Below the pieces are notes generated by a model. The model ran no database searches, was not told where the DNA came from, and saw nothing but the letters and a program-made list of their open reading frames with translations. Shown piece after piece: positions 9,884 through 20,515 of a stretch of 64,000 nucleotides of DNA. Positions within the stretch are counted from its first letter, which is position 1. Every line of letters starts with the position of its first letter. The stretch comes from Hemicordylus capensis (taxonomy: Eukaryota > Chordata > Lepidosauria > Squamata > Cordylidae). The DNA lies in the NCBI RefSeq assembly GCF_027244095.1, contig NC_069657.1:144208857-144272856 (forward strand), read 5' to 3'. Position numbers and translations under genes: made by a program.

Positions 9884-10828
9884 TCAAATGTGTGGAGAAA
9901 AGGGCTTTCTCATCATGGCTTTCCTCAAAGCCGCCTTAACTTCCTTGTTCCTCAGGCTGTAGATCATGGGATTCAACATGGGAGTCACCACTGTATAAAA
10001 CACAGAAGCGACCTTAACTTGGTCTAACAAATGGCTGGCACTGGGTTGGAAATAGACGAACCCAGCACCGCCATAGTAAAGAGTGATAACCGTCAGGTGG
10101 GAGGCACAGGTGGAGAAGGCTTTGTGCCTGCCCTCGGCTGAGGAGATCCTCAGGATAGTGAACAGAATGTATGTATATGAAACAAGGATAGTCACACTTG
10201 TCACTGTCATATTGAACCCTACAAAAACAAAAACCACAATTTTATTAATACTGGTGTCCGAGCAGGCAAGCTCAAGTACAGGAGGTTCTTCACAGTAATA
10301 GTGATTGATGATGTTGGGCCCACAGAAAGACAATTGAAATATGGTTCCTGTATGCACCATGGCGTTCAGTGTCCCAGCAGCATAGGAGCCAACTACCATG
10401 CGAATGCATAGACTGTAGGACATGGAGACTGAGTAATGCAGAGGTTTACAGATGGCCATGTAGCGATCGTACGCCATCGCAGCAAGCAGGAAACATTCAG
10501 TGGTGCCAAAAGCAGCAAAAAAGAAAAACTGTGCTGCACATCTGGCAAAAGTTATCACCTTCCTTTCCATGAGCAGGTCTGAGAGCATTTTGGGAGAGAT
10601 GGATGAGGAAGAACAAAGATCAATGAATGACAAGTGTCTGAGGAAAAAATACATGGGGGTGTGGAGTCGGGAGTCAATTCTGATTAAAAGGATCATTCCA
10701 AAGTTCCCCAGCAAGGTGACAACATAGAACCCTAAGAATAACACAAAGAGAACAGACTGCAGAACTGGATCATCAGTTAATCCCACCAGAATGAACTCTG
10801 ACACAGAAGTCTGGTTCCTTTCCGTCAT
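9884..10828 (-). CDS. Olfactory receptor, class II, OR5/OR8-like (intact)
   Basis: A 314-residue odorant receptor of normal length, a seven-helix GPCR expected in cilia of olfactory neurons and signalling through Golf. It starts with ATG and an N-glycosylation site (N5-Q-T). It has LHTPMYFFL at 55-63, the TM2/TM3 cysteine C97, [10 protein letters not shown] at 118-127 (DRY box in intracellular loop 2), the loop-2 cysteines C169/C179/C189, KAFSTC at 236-241 and PMLNPMIYS at 283-291. Helices fall at roughly 25-48, 58-80, 98-120, 140-160, 197-220, 238-260 and 272-291. A splice acceptor lies 13 nt before the ATG. The OR5/OR8 assignment is by motif likeness; the ligand is unknown. I see no lesion. 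Confidence 0.96.
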   Translation of the reverse strand: MTERNQTSVSEFILVGLTDDPVLQSVLFVLFLGFYVVTLLGNFGMILLIRIDSRLHTPMYFFLRHLSFIDLCSSSSISPKMLSDLLMERKVITFARCAAQFFFFAAFGTTECFLLAAMAYDRYMAICKPLHYSVSMSYSLCIRMVVGSYAAGTLNAMVHTGTIFQLSFCGPNIINHYYCEEPPVLELACSDTSINKIVVFVFVGFNMTVTSVTILVSYTYILFTILRISSAEGRHKAFSTCASHLTVITLYYGGAGFVYFQPSASHLLDQVKVASVFYTVVTPMLNPMIYSLRNKEVKAALRKAMMRKPFSPHI

Positions 10829-10841
10829 TCCATGTGTTGAG

Positions 10842-10862
10842 CTGTAAGGAGAAGGCAGAGAG
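10842..10862 (-). promoter_or_regulatory. Predicted 3' splice site of OR coding exon
   Basis: On the minus strand a pyrimidine-rich run (CTGCCTTCTCCTTACAG) ends 13 nt before the ATG of the receptor. This fits the usual OR structure of an untranslated upstream exon spliced to a single coding exon. The upstream exon and promoter were not located. Confidence 0.6.
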
Positions 10863-10864
10863 AA

Positions 10865-11160
10865 ATAGATGGCTATGAAGACGAGGGTGTGTCACTGAGA
10901 AAAATGGGGGATCAAAAAAGGTCCTGTGGACAAACGTAGTTACCAGCATTCCTGTATTTTAAGAATCAAAATCATATATGTTTATTGGAAGAAAAGGATC
11001 TTTCATTATGTCAAAACTGAACTGCTGGTGTTAAAATGTCTAACCAATTAATACAGAAAACAAAATTTGACCCAGGTTTCTGCTTGATACATTTATAAAC
11101 ATATATATTTACTTATGTGAAAATAGTATGCACTTTGGATCTGTTAGATAGCTTCGGCCT
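10865..11160. other. OR upstream flank, nothing recognised
   Basis: Presumed intron or upstream flank of the receptor gene. No repeat family or conserved motif was recognised. Confidence 0.4.
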
Positions 11161-11164
11161 CATC

Positions 11165-11720
11165 TACTTCCGTCGGTCAGTCAGTCAGTCAATCTTTATT
11201 ATGGTCAGTGACCAGCAAAACAATACTCTAAAAGCATTTATACGAATCATGCATACATCACTGCTTAGAATTGATCCTCGAATTGATTAGACAAGCATGT
11301 GACATTTCCTAGATGCTAAAAAGCAAAATTTAGCTAATTTATAGGTGACATAGCATTCTCTATCCTCTAAAAGAAACCACATAACAATCATTCAAATGTC
11401 CTGGGGATTTCACTAATACAGGTGAAATCAAATCAAATCTCAAATCCTGATAGAAACAGCAGCGCAAAAGAACATGAACTATTGTTTCAATCTCACCAGT
11501 GCCACAAGGGCATTGATGCTGTAAAATAGGGATATGCTGAAATCAGCCTTCCAATAATGCTGCAGGAAGGGCATCGCAGCGAGCCCTAGGAAATGCCCAG
11601 CAATATTTGGAGTAAGTCAGAAATGAAAGATTGGGTGCTGGTGCAATTACAGAGGATGCCCTCAGTATCTTATAGGAGTTGGACAGCAGACTTTTATCAT
11701 TCCATCTACCTAATTATCTG
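11165..11720 (-). mobile_element. Non-LTR LINE 3' end (clade unclear)
   Basis: On the minus strand a short frame reads CPCGTGEIETIVHVLLRC, the Cys/His-rich C-terminus seen in several LINE polymerases. A 3' UTR follows, ending in a tandem GACT run (11170-11190, read on the minus strand). The 5' part is missing, and I cannot fix the clade from this short frame. Confidence 0.6.
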
Positions 11721-12051
11721 TGAATAATGCTGGGGGGGGAGGGGAAAATGGGGTGTGCCAAAGCTCAACTTAGTTGCAAAAACCTGAATTTGCCAGATGC
11801 CGTTTTTTTCAACATTCCCAAACATGGCTACACAATGGACATTTTATAGGTGGGCCAGCCAAAAGATGAATGTAGTTTGGGAAGGAGGAGACTCCCTTGT
11901 TTGTTATCTTCTTTAAAGGCTTAACGGTGTGGCTTTTAATCCCTTTTCATTTGTCAGCTTCACTAACTGCCTTCACGATGAGGTCAAGGAGATATTTAAG
12001 CGAAAGTAGCGATGATTATTAACTCACTTCTTGTTTGCTTGTGGGTACAGC

Positions 12052-12175
12052 CTTTATTTATTTATTTATTTATTTATTTTATTTCATTTTATTTCATTTT
12101 ATTTTATTTTTATACCGCCCTTCCCAAATGGCTCAGGGTGGTTTACAATTTACAGCAATTCAAGGCAGTCGTTCT
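12052..12175 (-). mobile_element. LINE/SINE 3' tail with ATTT microsatellite
   Basis: The phrase TACCGCCCTTCCCAAATGGC with an adjacent run of ATTT units (12055-12115) is the reverse of the common squamate tail ending in GGGCGGTATA plus an A-rich repeat. Only the last 120 bp or so is present. Confidence 0.7.
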
Positions 12176-12361
12176 TAAATTCTGGCCCAGAAACTTCCAG
12201 GTGGCCTCCAAAGCCAGAAGAAAAATATCAGAGGGAAATATCAAAGTAACAGTTTTGTTACCCAAGTCTCATTAAATGCAGTGGAAGGCAAACTATTTCT
12301 TAGCATTTAAAAGGGAGGATCTTGACTTCTTAGAATGGCAAGCTGCTGCAACACAACCTTT

Positions 12362-15300
12362 AAAGAAGTCATCATATGAATGCATAGTCTTCCTCATGTT
12401 TTCTGGAACCAGACACAGAGAACAAATTCAGAAATCTAGTTCCATTTAGAAGACACTGAAGCAGCAACCCATTTGATTGCTGTAATGAATAAAAATATAG
12501 ATGAGCCAGAAAAAACATTCAAACCAGAAAAGTGGTCCCCAGAGCAATACTGTTTAGGAACCACTGTCCTAAACAATGGTTGACATGGCTGACTTTGAAA
12601 TCTCCTCATAAAGCCCTCGACTTCTGCTTCCATTATAAACAAATCCCTGAGAAGCCTATTATTGTTTTCAAGTCTCAAGCGATGCTATATCAAATTCACT
12701 TCATCATTTAATAATATTGATTGATTGACTGATTGATTGATAAACAACTTTATTTGTTAGCCGCCCCACAACAAATTGTTCTCTAGGGGGCTCACAACAC
12801 CAGATTGAAATATACAATAAACATAATAACACATTCAACCACAGACAAAAGAGGAGAAAAGAAAATACAAAGTACAATACAAAGCAGTTTCAAAACTCAT
12901 TTTAAAATTAGTTAAAAATAAAATTAGATCTGAAAATCAGAATTTAAAAGGCCTGAGTAAACAAAAAGGTCTTTACCTGGCATCTAACAGAACAAAGTGA
13001 TGAGGCCAGGCAAACCTCATTGGGGAGCCTATTCCATAAGCGGGGTGCAACCATTAAAAATGCCCTCTCCCTAGTAGCCACCCACCTCACCTCGTTTGGC
13101 AGGCGCACTTGGAGGAGGGCCTCCGAAGACTATCTTAAGGTCCAGGTTGGGACATATGGGGCAAGGCACTCTCTCAGGTAACCTGGTCCCAAGCCATTTA
13201 GGGCTTTAAAGGTTAAAATTAGCACTTTGAATTGGGCCCGGAAATGGACTGTGAGCCAGTGCCGCTGACAAAGCACTGGTGTAATATACTCAAAATGTCC
13301 AGTTCTAGTTAATAATCTTGCAGCCCTATTTTGTACCAGCTGCAGTTTCTGGATCGTTTTCAAAGACAGCACCACGTACAAAACATTGCAGTAATCTAAG
13401 CAAGAGGTTACCAGAGCATGAGTAACTGTGGCAGAACCCCATAGCATAACTGCCAAGGGATTGAGCAGTAATCCCCCAGCACCACCTTTTGAGAACAGGC
13501 CATGAGGAAGGAATGGAATCACCTCTAAAGAGTGCCTCCCACACCCAAATCATCCAGACATCCAAAAGGATACCATGGTCAACGGTACTGAAAGCTGCTG
13601 AGAGATCCAAGAGAATTAGCAGGGTTGCACTCCCCCTGTGGCTCTCTCTGCATAGGTCGTCCCACAGGGCAACTAAAGCAGTTTCTGTTCCAAAGCCTGG
13701 CCTAACGCCTGATTGAAATGGATCTAGATATTCTGTCTCCCCCGCAGAGTGTCTGGAGCTGGTCAGCCATTACAAAAACTGGAGATCATCACACTCATAA
13801 AAGACCCTTTTCTGCTTGGTAAACTAATTGCCTTTACACATTTCAATAGGATCTGGTATTTTAAGCAAGCATGTTCAGGTAGTTAACTAATTAATTAATG
13901 TGGTTGTGCAGAAATATTTGAACACAATGGGGAAATGTTTGATCCTGAAACAATGATCCAACGAATGGCCACTTAATCTCTTTTGCAGTGCCTAAGGCTG
14001 GGAACCCTTACTCTTGTACAAGGGCACAAAGCTACCAGAGAAACATCATATGGTCCCCACTTACTGCTGCTGTTTGTGTATCTTCTCTAGGGATCTCCTT
14101 CAAGTATTCTGCAACTTCAGGAAAGCTTCCAAGACAACAATGAAGCAGAATGAAATAAAAATGAAATCAATCTATGAAATCAACCATTTTTCTCCTCCTT
14201 TTCAGATTCAAATCTCCCTTGCCTGAAGGGTTGGATAGTAAAGTGCATACTATCTTATGCCTATGTAAGCGAAGGATTTCTCAAGGAACAGAAGTGCTCT
14301 GGAGTTTATTACTGTCTTTGCAGATTTGTTCTCTAGAGAATTTATTTGTATATGTATGATGTGTGACTTTGGGACTTGCCCTCTGAAGAATCTCAGACTC
14401 AGGGAGTATCATGACTGGAATTCTTGACATATATCTTTCCTTCTCAAAAAGCCACTCAGGGACTGTGGCCATGGGAGTTTTCAGTTTTTCCTCAGGCATG
14501 CAGACCCCAATCCCAGTCAAGAAGAGAGCAATGACCGCTCTTTGAAAAATAAATGGATGCCAGGAGTTCCAGATACACACATCACATATAGTTTGGCATT
14601 CAGCTTTTGGCTGTGATGATGCAGAGTAATGACTGTTTATCCAGTTGGAAATTAAACATAATATTGGTATATTTGTAAGAAAATTCAGTATGTAGGATTT
14701 TTCTCTCTTTTTTCATAGGTGCCCAAGCAGGGGTGTAACTCTAATTCAACAAGGGAGGACAAATGTCCCTGGGCCCCTAAGGTCAATAGCTGCTCATCCT
14801 AACAAGCCAGAGAGGCACCAAAGGTTACTCCTCTCTCTCCTGCACTGCCTTCAGGCTGGCCATTTATTAGGTAGAGCTGCACGGTTAACCGGCAGTGCAA
14901 GAGAGAGAAGCACAACCAGGCACCACTCTTCCTTCAGCATACCCCTGGTGGCTTGTTAGGATGAGAGGCTACTGGCTAAGGGGGAGGAGCTCATCAGCTG
15001 AGCAACACCTTGCTCTTCACTCTCCCCCTTCTGCCTCACCACAGAAGAAGGCAGGAGGGCAGGGGCACATCTTCAGTTTTGTCCTGGGGCCCACTCCAAC
15101 CTTGCTATGCCCCCATGCCGTAGAGTTTGTGCTAAAACAACACATTTTTAAATCTTTTGAATGTTTGATATTAACCACAGTGCACAGGCAGGCTCAGGTG
15201 GGGAAGGCAGAGTAGCCTTACCTTCCCCACAGATGATCAAGGGGGAGGTGGTTGGAATCTGTGCTCCCACAAAGGCAGCCCTGCTTCATGAAGCTCCATG

Positions 15301-16080
15301 AAGCACGGAGCAGGACGGAGGGGTCTGAGGCCATAACTTGTTGTTCAGGCTTTTGAGCATCCCACAATGCAACGTGGGACATTGGCAAATTCCCCCATCA
15401 GATGAGTGTTCTATGCACCTGTCTGTGTCTCTTTGTGCTGAACGCAGCCCAAAGAGACACACGCGGCCTGGCAGTAGTGTTAAGGGTGGGAGCGCACCCT
15501 TAACATTAGAGAGTTAGACAAGCAGAAAGGTCCATGAGGATCCTGCAGCTTCTCACTACCAGCCTAACCCAGGCTGGGCTGCCCCAGGCTGGGTTCGGCT
15601 TGCCGTGAGAACAATCTCACTATCTCTTAGCCACTTTTGTATATCGAGTTTCTTTTAGAGTGTGAGGACCTACCCCACCTAACCTCCCACCCCAACCCAC
15701 AGTCCCTCTTTTGGCAGTTAACCGTTACCTCTATTTAGAGCCTCATGCCCTCAAACCTTTAAAGCCCCTCCCTCAGGAAACCTGAACATGGAATTTCAGC
15801 ATAGGTATATACATCCTACTATAGATCTGGCACAACCTTTTCTCAACAGAGCAGATTTTATTTACTTTTCAGGACACAGAATGATTTAGGCATTTTAAAC
15901 ACTCTATGTGGATAAATCTGAAACCTGGCCAAAAAGTCTCGCATTCTAATTAGAGCTTACGGAATCACATCCTTGCCAAAAGTTAGAACAAGCCTCATAG
16001 TCCTAAAATTTCTACTAAGAAGCCTTTGATAGGACACAAGATCCACTTGTGAAATGTTAAATTTCAACACCTTACTCAGC
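12362..16080 (-). repeat. Right arm of large inverted repeat
   Basis: This is the reverse complement of 1-3757; see that entry for the comparison. It is 3719 bp long against 3757 bp on the left because of the shorter ATTGATTT tail. At its outer edge (16080) sequence continues without a visible break into more L1 5' sequence. The arm may therefore extend further than the window lets me match. Confidence 0.95.
12743..13791 (-). mobile_element. L2-clade LINE fragment, mirror copy
   Basis: Mirror of the internally deleted L2 at 2290-3372. The 130-residue C-terminal RT frame is identical in translation in both copies. Differences begin only in the last part of the 3' UTR (12743-12830). Confidence 0.85.
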
Positions 16081-16965
16081 GAAATCCTTGCATAATATTT
16101 ATTTGTCCAGTGGTTACTATTTAGGGGGGGTCCATACTATTGAAAGGGCCACCATCTTTGCTGCAGCACTCTTTCAAAAAAAAAAAAAATAAAAAAAAAA
16201 TTGAACTCCCTCCCCCAGAAGACCTAAGTTGAACCGTTTCCTTCTCTGGGACTAAACTTGAAAATTGTTTGTCAACTTCCAGCTGCTTCCTTGAATCTTG
16301 TAGCTTGCCATGTGTGTCTTTAGGAATTAAGAGACTTATGACCTTGGCTAAAGAGGTTTCCAGAACTGACAGTTTCTTTAAAACCAAAAGGAATGACTCA
16401 TCTGAAATACTGTAAGCTTTTAAAAGAGCGTCACTGTCCACAGATGCCAAAGGAACCTGCTTCACCTCTGGAGAGTTGGTCAAAGATTCCTGCCTATTAT
16501 GATTAATATGCTTATAAGTCCTTTAAAATTCCTGCAGAGCTGGAGAACCTTTAGCTTTTGGCAAATTTAATAAACCAGTAGACAATTCGTTACAACGCGA
16601 CGAAAGGGCATCGTGTGTCTGCTCAGCTGTAATATTTTCACACAAATCAATTAGTTCCGAGTATCTATTTTCCAAAGGTAGGTCAGTAATTACATTTCCC
16701 AAAGGTATTAAATATTGATCAATCTTTAAATTTTTCAGCTTCTTCTTTCACATGTCAGCTGCCCCTCTAAAGGAGATCTAATTCTATTTTTGTTTTTCTT
16801 CATGTCGTGCCCACTAATCTCAGCAGAAGCAAGGGAAAGCTTGTTATTGAATGTAATACAGCAACTTAATCATAGAAGAAAGCTTGTTGTCAAGTGAAAT
16901 ACAGTGGTTTAATCGGTCCAGCAGCTCCACGGCCTTAAAACCAAGTTAGCCTGAAAATTCAGCAT
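15840..16965 (-). mobile_element. L1-like 5' end with ORF1 remnant
   Basis: On the minus strand a leader precedes an ATG near 16808 (MKKNKNRIRSPLEG). A coiled-coil-like frame follows at 16121-16483 (LLVLKKLSVLETSLAKVISLL), and then a segment resembling the ORF1 C-terminal domain (15840-16080, inside the right arm). This order fits L1 5'UTR-ORF1. The frame is broken, and ORF2 is not next to it. The call rests on layout and resemblance. Confidence 0.5.
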
Positions 16966-16994
16966 GCAAGACTTGAGAAATTTACTAAAGCTAT

Positions 16995-17496
16995 GAGGCT
17001 ATTCACACGATGGGACAAAACTGGGCTAGCAGAGGCTAGCCCAATTTCATCTCATCGTGTGAACCACCAGTCTCAGGTGCGAGCCCGGTGGTTCCTAGGC
17101 GGGTAACTCACCTAACTACCCATGCCCTTAAACCGGGTTTGCAGAGCGAGCACTCTGCAAACCTGGTTTTAAAAATCGTGAGTAGCCGCAGCTCGGCCAT
17201 GTGCCATGGCTACTTATGAAGAGACCCCCGGAGGGGAGGCGAAAAGCCACCTCCTGGCTCCAAGGGTCTCACCAGCATGCCCTGCACACTTGCTCAGGGC
17301 ATGCTGGAGCTTCCAGGGGCCAATCGGCCCCACTCCCCCAGCACCCACCGGCTCCATAATGGAGCCAGCAGTGGTGTGGGCGGCTGCTTCGGCCGCCCAG
17401 AGCAGACTGTCTGCTCATGTGCTGAGAGAGTGGGCTAACCCCGTTCTCCCCGCTCACCCTCCCCAGGCGGGTCTCATTGACTGTGAGACCTGCCTC
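16995..17496. mobile_element. MITE family A, copy 1 (hAT-like ends)
   Basis: The ends are GAGGCTATTCACACGA and, reversed, CTGTGAGACCTGCCTC. It shares long blocks with 33437-33910: TTAAACCGGGTTTGC, GGGCATGCTGGA, GGCTC(C/T)AT(A/G)ATGGAGCC and GTGTGGGCGGCTGC. It is about 500 bp, GC-rich and non-coding, and the 123-residue frame over it is incidental. No clear target duplication was seen, so it is probably old. Confidence 0.75.
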
Positions 17497-17676
17497 TATA
17501 ACTCAGCAAGGGAACTCTCTGAAAAGGTTACTGGACCGGTTGGCATCTTAGACACATTCCCCTGCAGAATGATTTAAATAGTGTCCCTTGGGGCTCCTTT
17601 TCAGAACTGAAGCTCTACATTACTGCTATCAGCAAAAGTATAACCTCCACAGAAAATGGAATAAAAAGAGATATTC

Positions 17677-18624
17677 TCATGCATGCTGGAAAACAGCTTT
17701 ACTTCCTAGGACTTTTCTGCAAGCACTCCTTACCTCCTGGTTTCTCAAACTATAGATCAAGGGGTTCAGCATGGGAGTCACCACTATGTAGAACAGCGAG
17801 GCCATTTTGTCTAAGTTTGGAGAGTTTCTGGAGCTTGGCCGTGCATACATGAAGCTTAGAGCTCCATAGAGAATGATGATGGCCATGAGGTGGGAGGTAC
17901 AAGTGGAGAAGGCTTTCTGTCGGCTCTTGGCAGAGGGGATCTTTAATACGGTGACCAGGATGCAGGTGTAGGAGGTGAGAATGGTCAGATTGGTTATTAT
18001 CATATTGAATCCAGCAAATACAAACATCAACAGATAATTGAGACTGATGTCTGAGCAAGAAAGAGCAAAGAGTGGAGGAGCTTCACAGTAAAAAGTTTTA
18101 ATTATATTTGGGCCACAGAAGGATAATCTAGCTGCAGCCACTGTATGCACCAAGGCATTTATAATCCCAGCAGTATAGGAAACAGAGACAAGCTGGACAC
18201 ACTTTTTGTGAGATATGGTGATTAAGTAGAGTAATGGGTTGCATATAGCTACATAGCGGTCATAGGCCATGACAGCCAACAGGTAGCACTCAGTGGTAGC
18301 AAATACGATATAAAAGTAAAACTGAGTGAAACAATCAGCAAAAGAAATGGCTGCCTTTTCTTTCAAGAGGTCAGTTAGGAGCTTTGGTGTGACAGAAGAT
18401 GAATAGCAGATGTCTAAGAAAGACAAGTTGCTGAGGAAAAAGTACATAGGGGTGTGGAGCTGAGGACTGGACCTGATTAGGAATATCATGCCCAGGTTTC
18501 CCACCAGGGTGGTAGCATAAACAGCAAAGAACAACACAAAGAGGACAATCTTAAGCTGTAGAAGGTCTGTCAGTCCCATGAGCAGGAACTCGGTCACAAC
18601 TGTGTTGTTTTCTCCTTGCATCAT
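17677..18624 (-). CDS. Olfactory receptor, class II, OR5-like (intact)
   Basis: A 315-residue odorant receptor with two adjacent ATGs (18624 and 18621), either of which may start translation. It shows the sequon N6-[13 protein letters not shown] at 56-66, C98, [10 protein letters not shown] at 119-128, KAFSTC at 237-242 and [12 protein letters not shown] at 284-295, with seven hydrophobic segments in the usual places. Loop 2 has [16 protein letters not shown], close to that of the first receptor ([16 protein letters not shown]). The two are thus likely tandem paralogues, though clearly diverged. A good splice acceptor is present 7 nt before the first ATG. No lesion was seen; the ligand is unknown. 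Confidence 0.96.
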   Translation of the reverse strand: MMQGENNTVVTEFLLMGLTDLLQLKIVLFVLFFAVYATTLVGNLGMIFLIRSSPQLHTPMYFFLSNLSFLDICYSSSVTPKLLTDLLKEKAAISFADCFTQFYFYIVFATTECYLLAVMAYDRYVAICNPLLYLITISHKKCVQLVSVSYTAGIINALVHTVAAARLSFCGPNIIKTFYCEAPPLFALSCSDISLNYLLMFVFAGFNMIITNLTILTSYTCILVTVLKIPSAKSRQKAFSTCTSHLMAIIILYGALSFMYARPSSRNSPNLDKMASLFYIVVTPMLNPLIYSLRNQEVRSACRKVLGSKAVFQHA

Positions 18625-18631
18625 TGTACCA

Positions 18632-18655
18632 CTGTTGAGATCAGAGGAATGGAAT
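18632..18655 (-). promoter_or_regulatory. Predicted 3' splice site of OR coding exon
   Basis: The minus strand reads TTCCATTCCTCTGATCTCAACAG in context (given here as position and word class only), ending 7 nt before the first ATG. It fits the same upstream-exon layout as the other receptors. Confidence 0.55.
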
Positions 18656-18659
18656 AGTC

Positions 18660-20440
18660 AGTGAAGCAACACTGCTTCTCCTTTTAGCAATATTAGTAGC
18701 TTAGAAGAGTTTGAGTCCAAGGCTGACTTCGGACATAATGCCAAACCGGAGGCCACTGTGCCAGAGGTTGAAGATTGTCATCGTTCGAATCCATGAACAC
18801 ATGGTTTCATCATTGAACCATGTGTCGGTTTTCGACCACAAACCTGAATAGGAACCTTCTGTTTTCTTTGAGTTTCACCACCGAAACCTCAGGTTTGAAG
18901 ACAGCATTGTGTCATCTAGACTCTGCTGCCATTGCCAACACTTTCAGTTTGTGCAAGCTTCACAAACTGTAGTCAAGCGAGGATGCTACAGTGTCTAGAG
19001 TGAGAAACATTTCTTCTGCTTCAACAGCTTTGTTTTTTCTATGCTATGATATCAGAAAGGAGAGCTGTAGTTAGAAATAGGCTGTTGCAGAGAGAGAATT
19101 GGGGTGCTTTGCAATGAAACATCCAGAGCTGCATATCACAGCCTTGACTATGATCAAGGGTCCCAGCAGGGAGACATGCCAAGGCAACCGGATGGTCAGA
19201 AGGACCAGCACAAACATAAATGACATAGAATCTCAATGGCACCAATAAACTCACCAAATTGAGAAGACAGATCACCTGGGTTCAAAAATAACCTTCTCAG
19301 ATTGACTGCTTACAGTCACCAGTGGGGGTGAGAGCAACAAGATTTTGTCCATGTAGCTCATTGAGACTTTAGAGCGAAGTCAAAAGATCCACACCACATC
19401 TGCAAACACTTCCAGTCAGGTCCAAACCAAACATGATATGCAACTGTTTGTCTTTCTCTCATGCCAGTTTGATTCTTTCTAAAATGGAAAGCAGTACTGA
19501 AAAATTTGAATCAAAAATTTTGGAGGAACTACTTAACTCCTCACTAGCTATTTGTCAAGGGCTAATTCCAGCTGATAGTATGCTTCAGCATACATGGTGT
19601 ATCTGCAGAGCTTTGGTCAATGGCTCCCTGAAGATCCAGTCAGTAATCCTTTTTACTGCTTTCCTTGAAATAATGATAATAATGCAATTTACTATACAGC
19701 TTCTCCTGAAGTGACATTTGTGACTAAACTATGTTATCATAAGCAATATCAGCAAACAGCTATACGATTGCCATCGTAGGAACCTCTCATAATAGTCCCA
19801 GTCTCCAAAATGCATCTGAATTTACTTGCTTTCTTGTACTACAATTGCTTCTACATTTTTGGAGCATTGTTATTCTTTCAAAAGTAACTCTGATTGCAGA
19901 ACGTGATGCTTTCTTGCGAAATCAATAGCAAAAATCCTTCCAGAAAGCCAGAGCAATACCAACTTCAGATGATCCAGGAGCTTTTTATCATGACAGTACT
20001 GTGATCTTCTTCAAACAATGAAGGAGAGGCCATTCCTCTGAGGAAAGCTTTGGCTTTGGTACCTACTCCCTGAAGTGTCTTACACCCAAGGTGCATCCAT
20101 TTCTATTCATTAAGTCACTGTGAAGCTGAATTAGAACTGTGAAGTCATTGCAAGCCAAATTACAATTACCTGAAAGATTCTCTGGTGGTGATGTAATGCA
20201 CACTAGAGGAAAGGTTGTGATATTTTTTAGTCATGGACAAGTTGGTCATTTCAATGGGACTTCCACTGAGTAATTCTGTCACATATTAGAATTTGAAATA
20301 CCATTTAGTTTACTATCAACCTGAAATACCTTGTAATGTTAATATTAGATTTTGAAATATATTCTAATTTATTATGGTTCATTGGTTAAATCCCAATAGG
20401 CTGTTGCAGTGAGAGTGTTGGGGTGCTTTGCAAATGATGC
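18660..20440. other. Unassigned intergenic sequence with a direct repeat
   Basis: No gene was recognised. A block of about 40-60 bp at 19077-19130 (GGCTGTTGCAGAGAGAG, TGGGGTGCTTTGCAA) recurs in direct orientation at 20396-20455. The 93-residue frame at 19433-19714 resembles nothing I know. Words such as CCAAACCGGAGGCCA near 18740 may belong to an old DNA element. Confidence 0.4.
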
Positions 20441-20515
20441 GAAAACATTCATACTCAAGTATGTAGTACACCGCTCTGGGCTCCTTCGAGGAAAAGCGGG
20501 ATATAAATGGTGTGG
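20440..20515 (+). mobile_element. LINE/SINE 3' tail fragment
   Basis: ACACCGCTCTGGGCTCCTTC followed by AAAAGCGGGATATAAAT is the standard last 50 bp of a squamate LINE-tail repeat. It abuts the R4 element. Confidence 0.6.
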
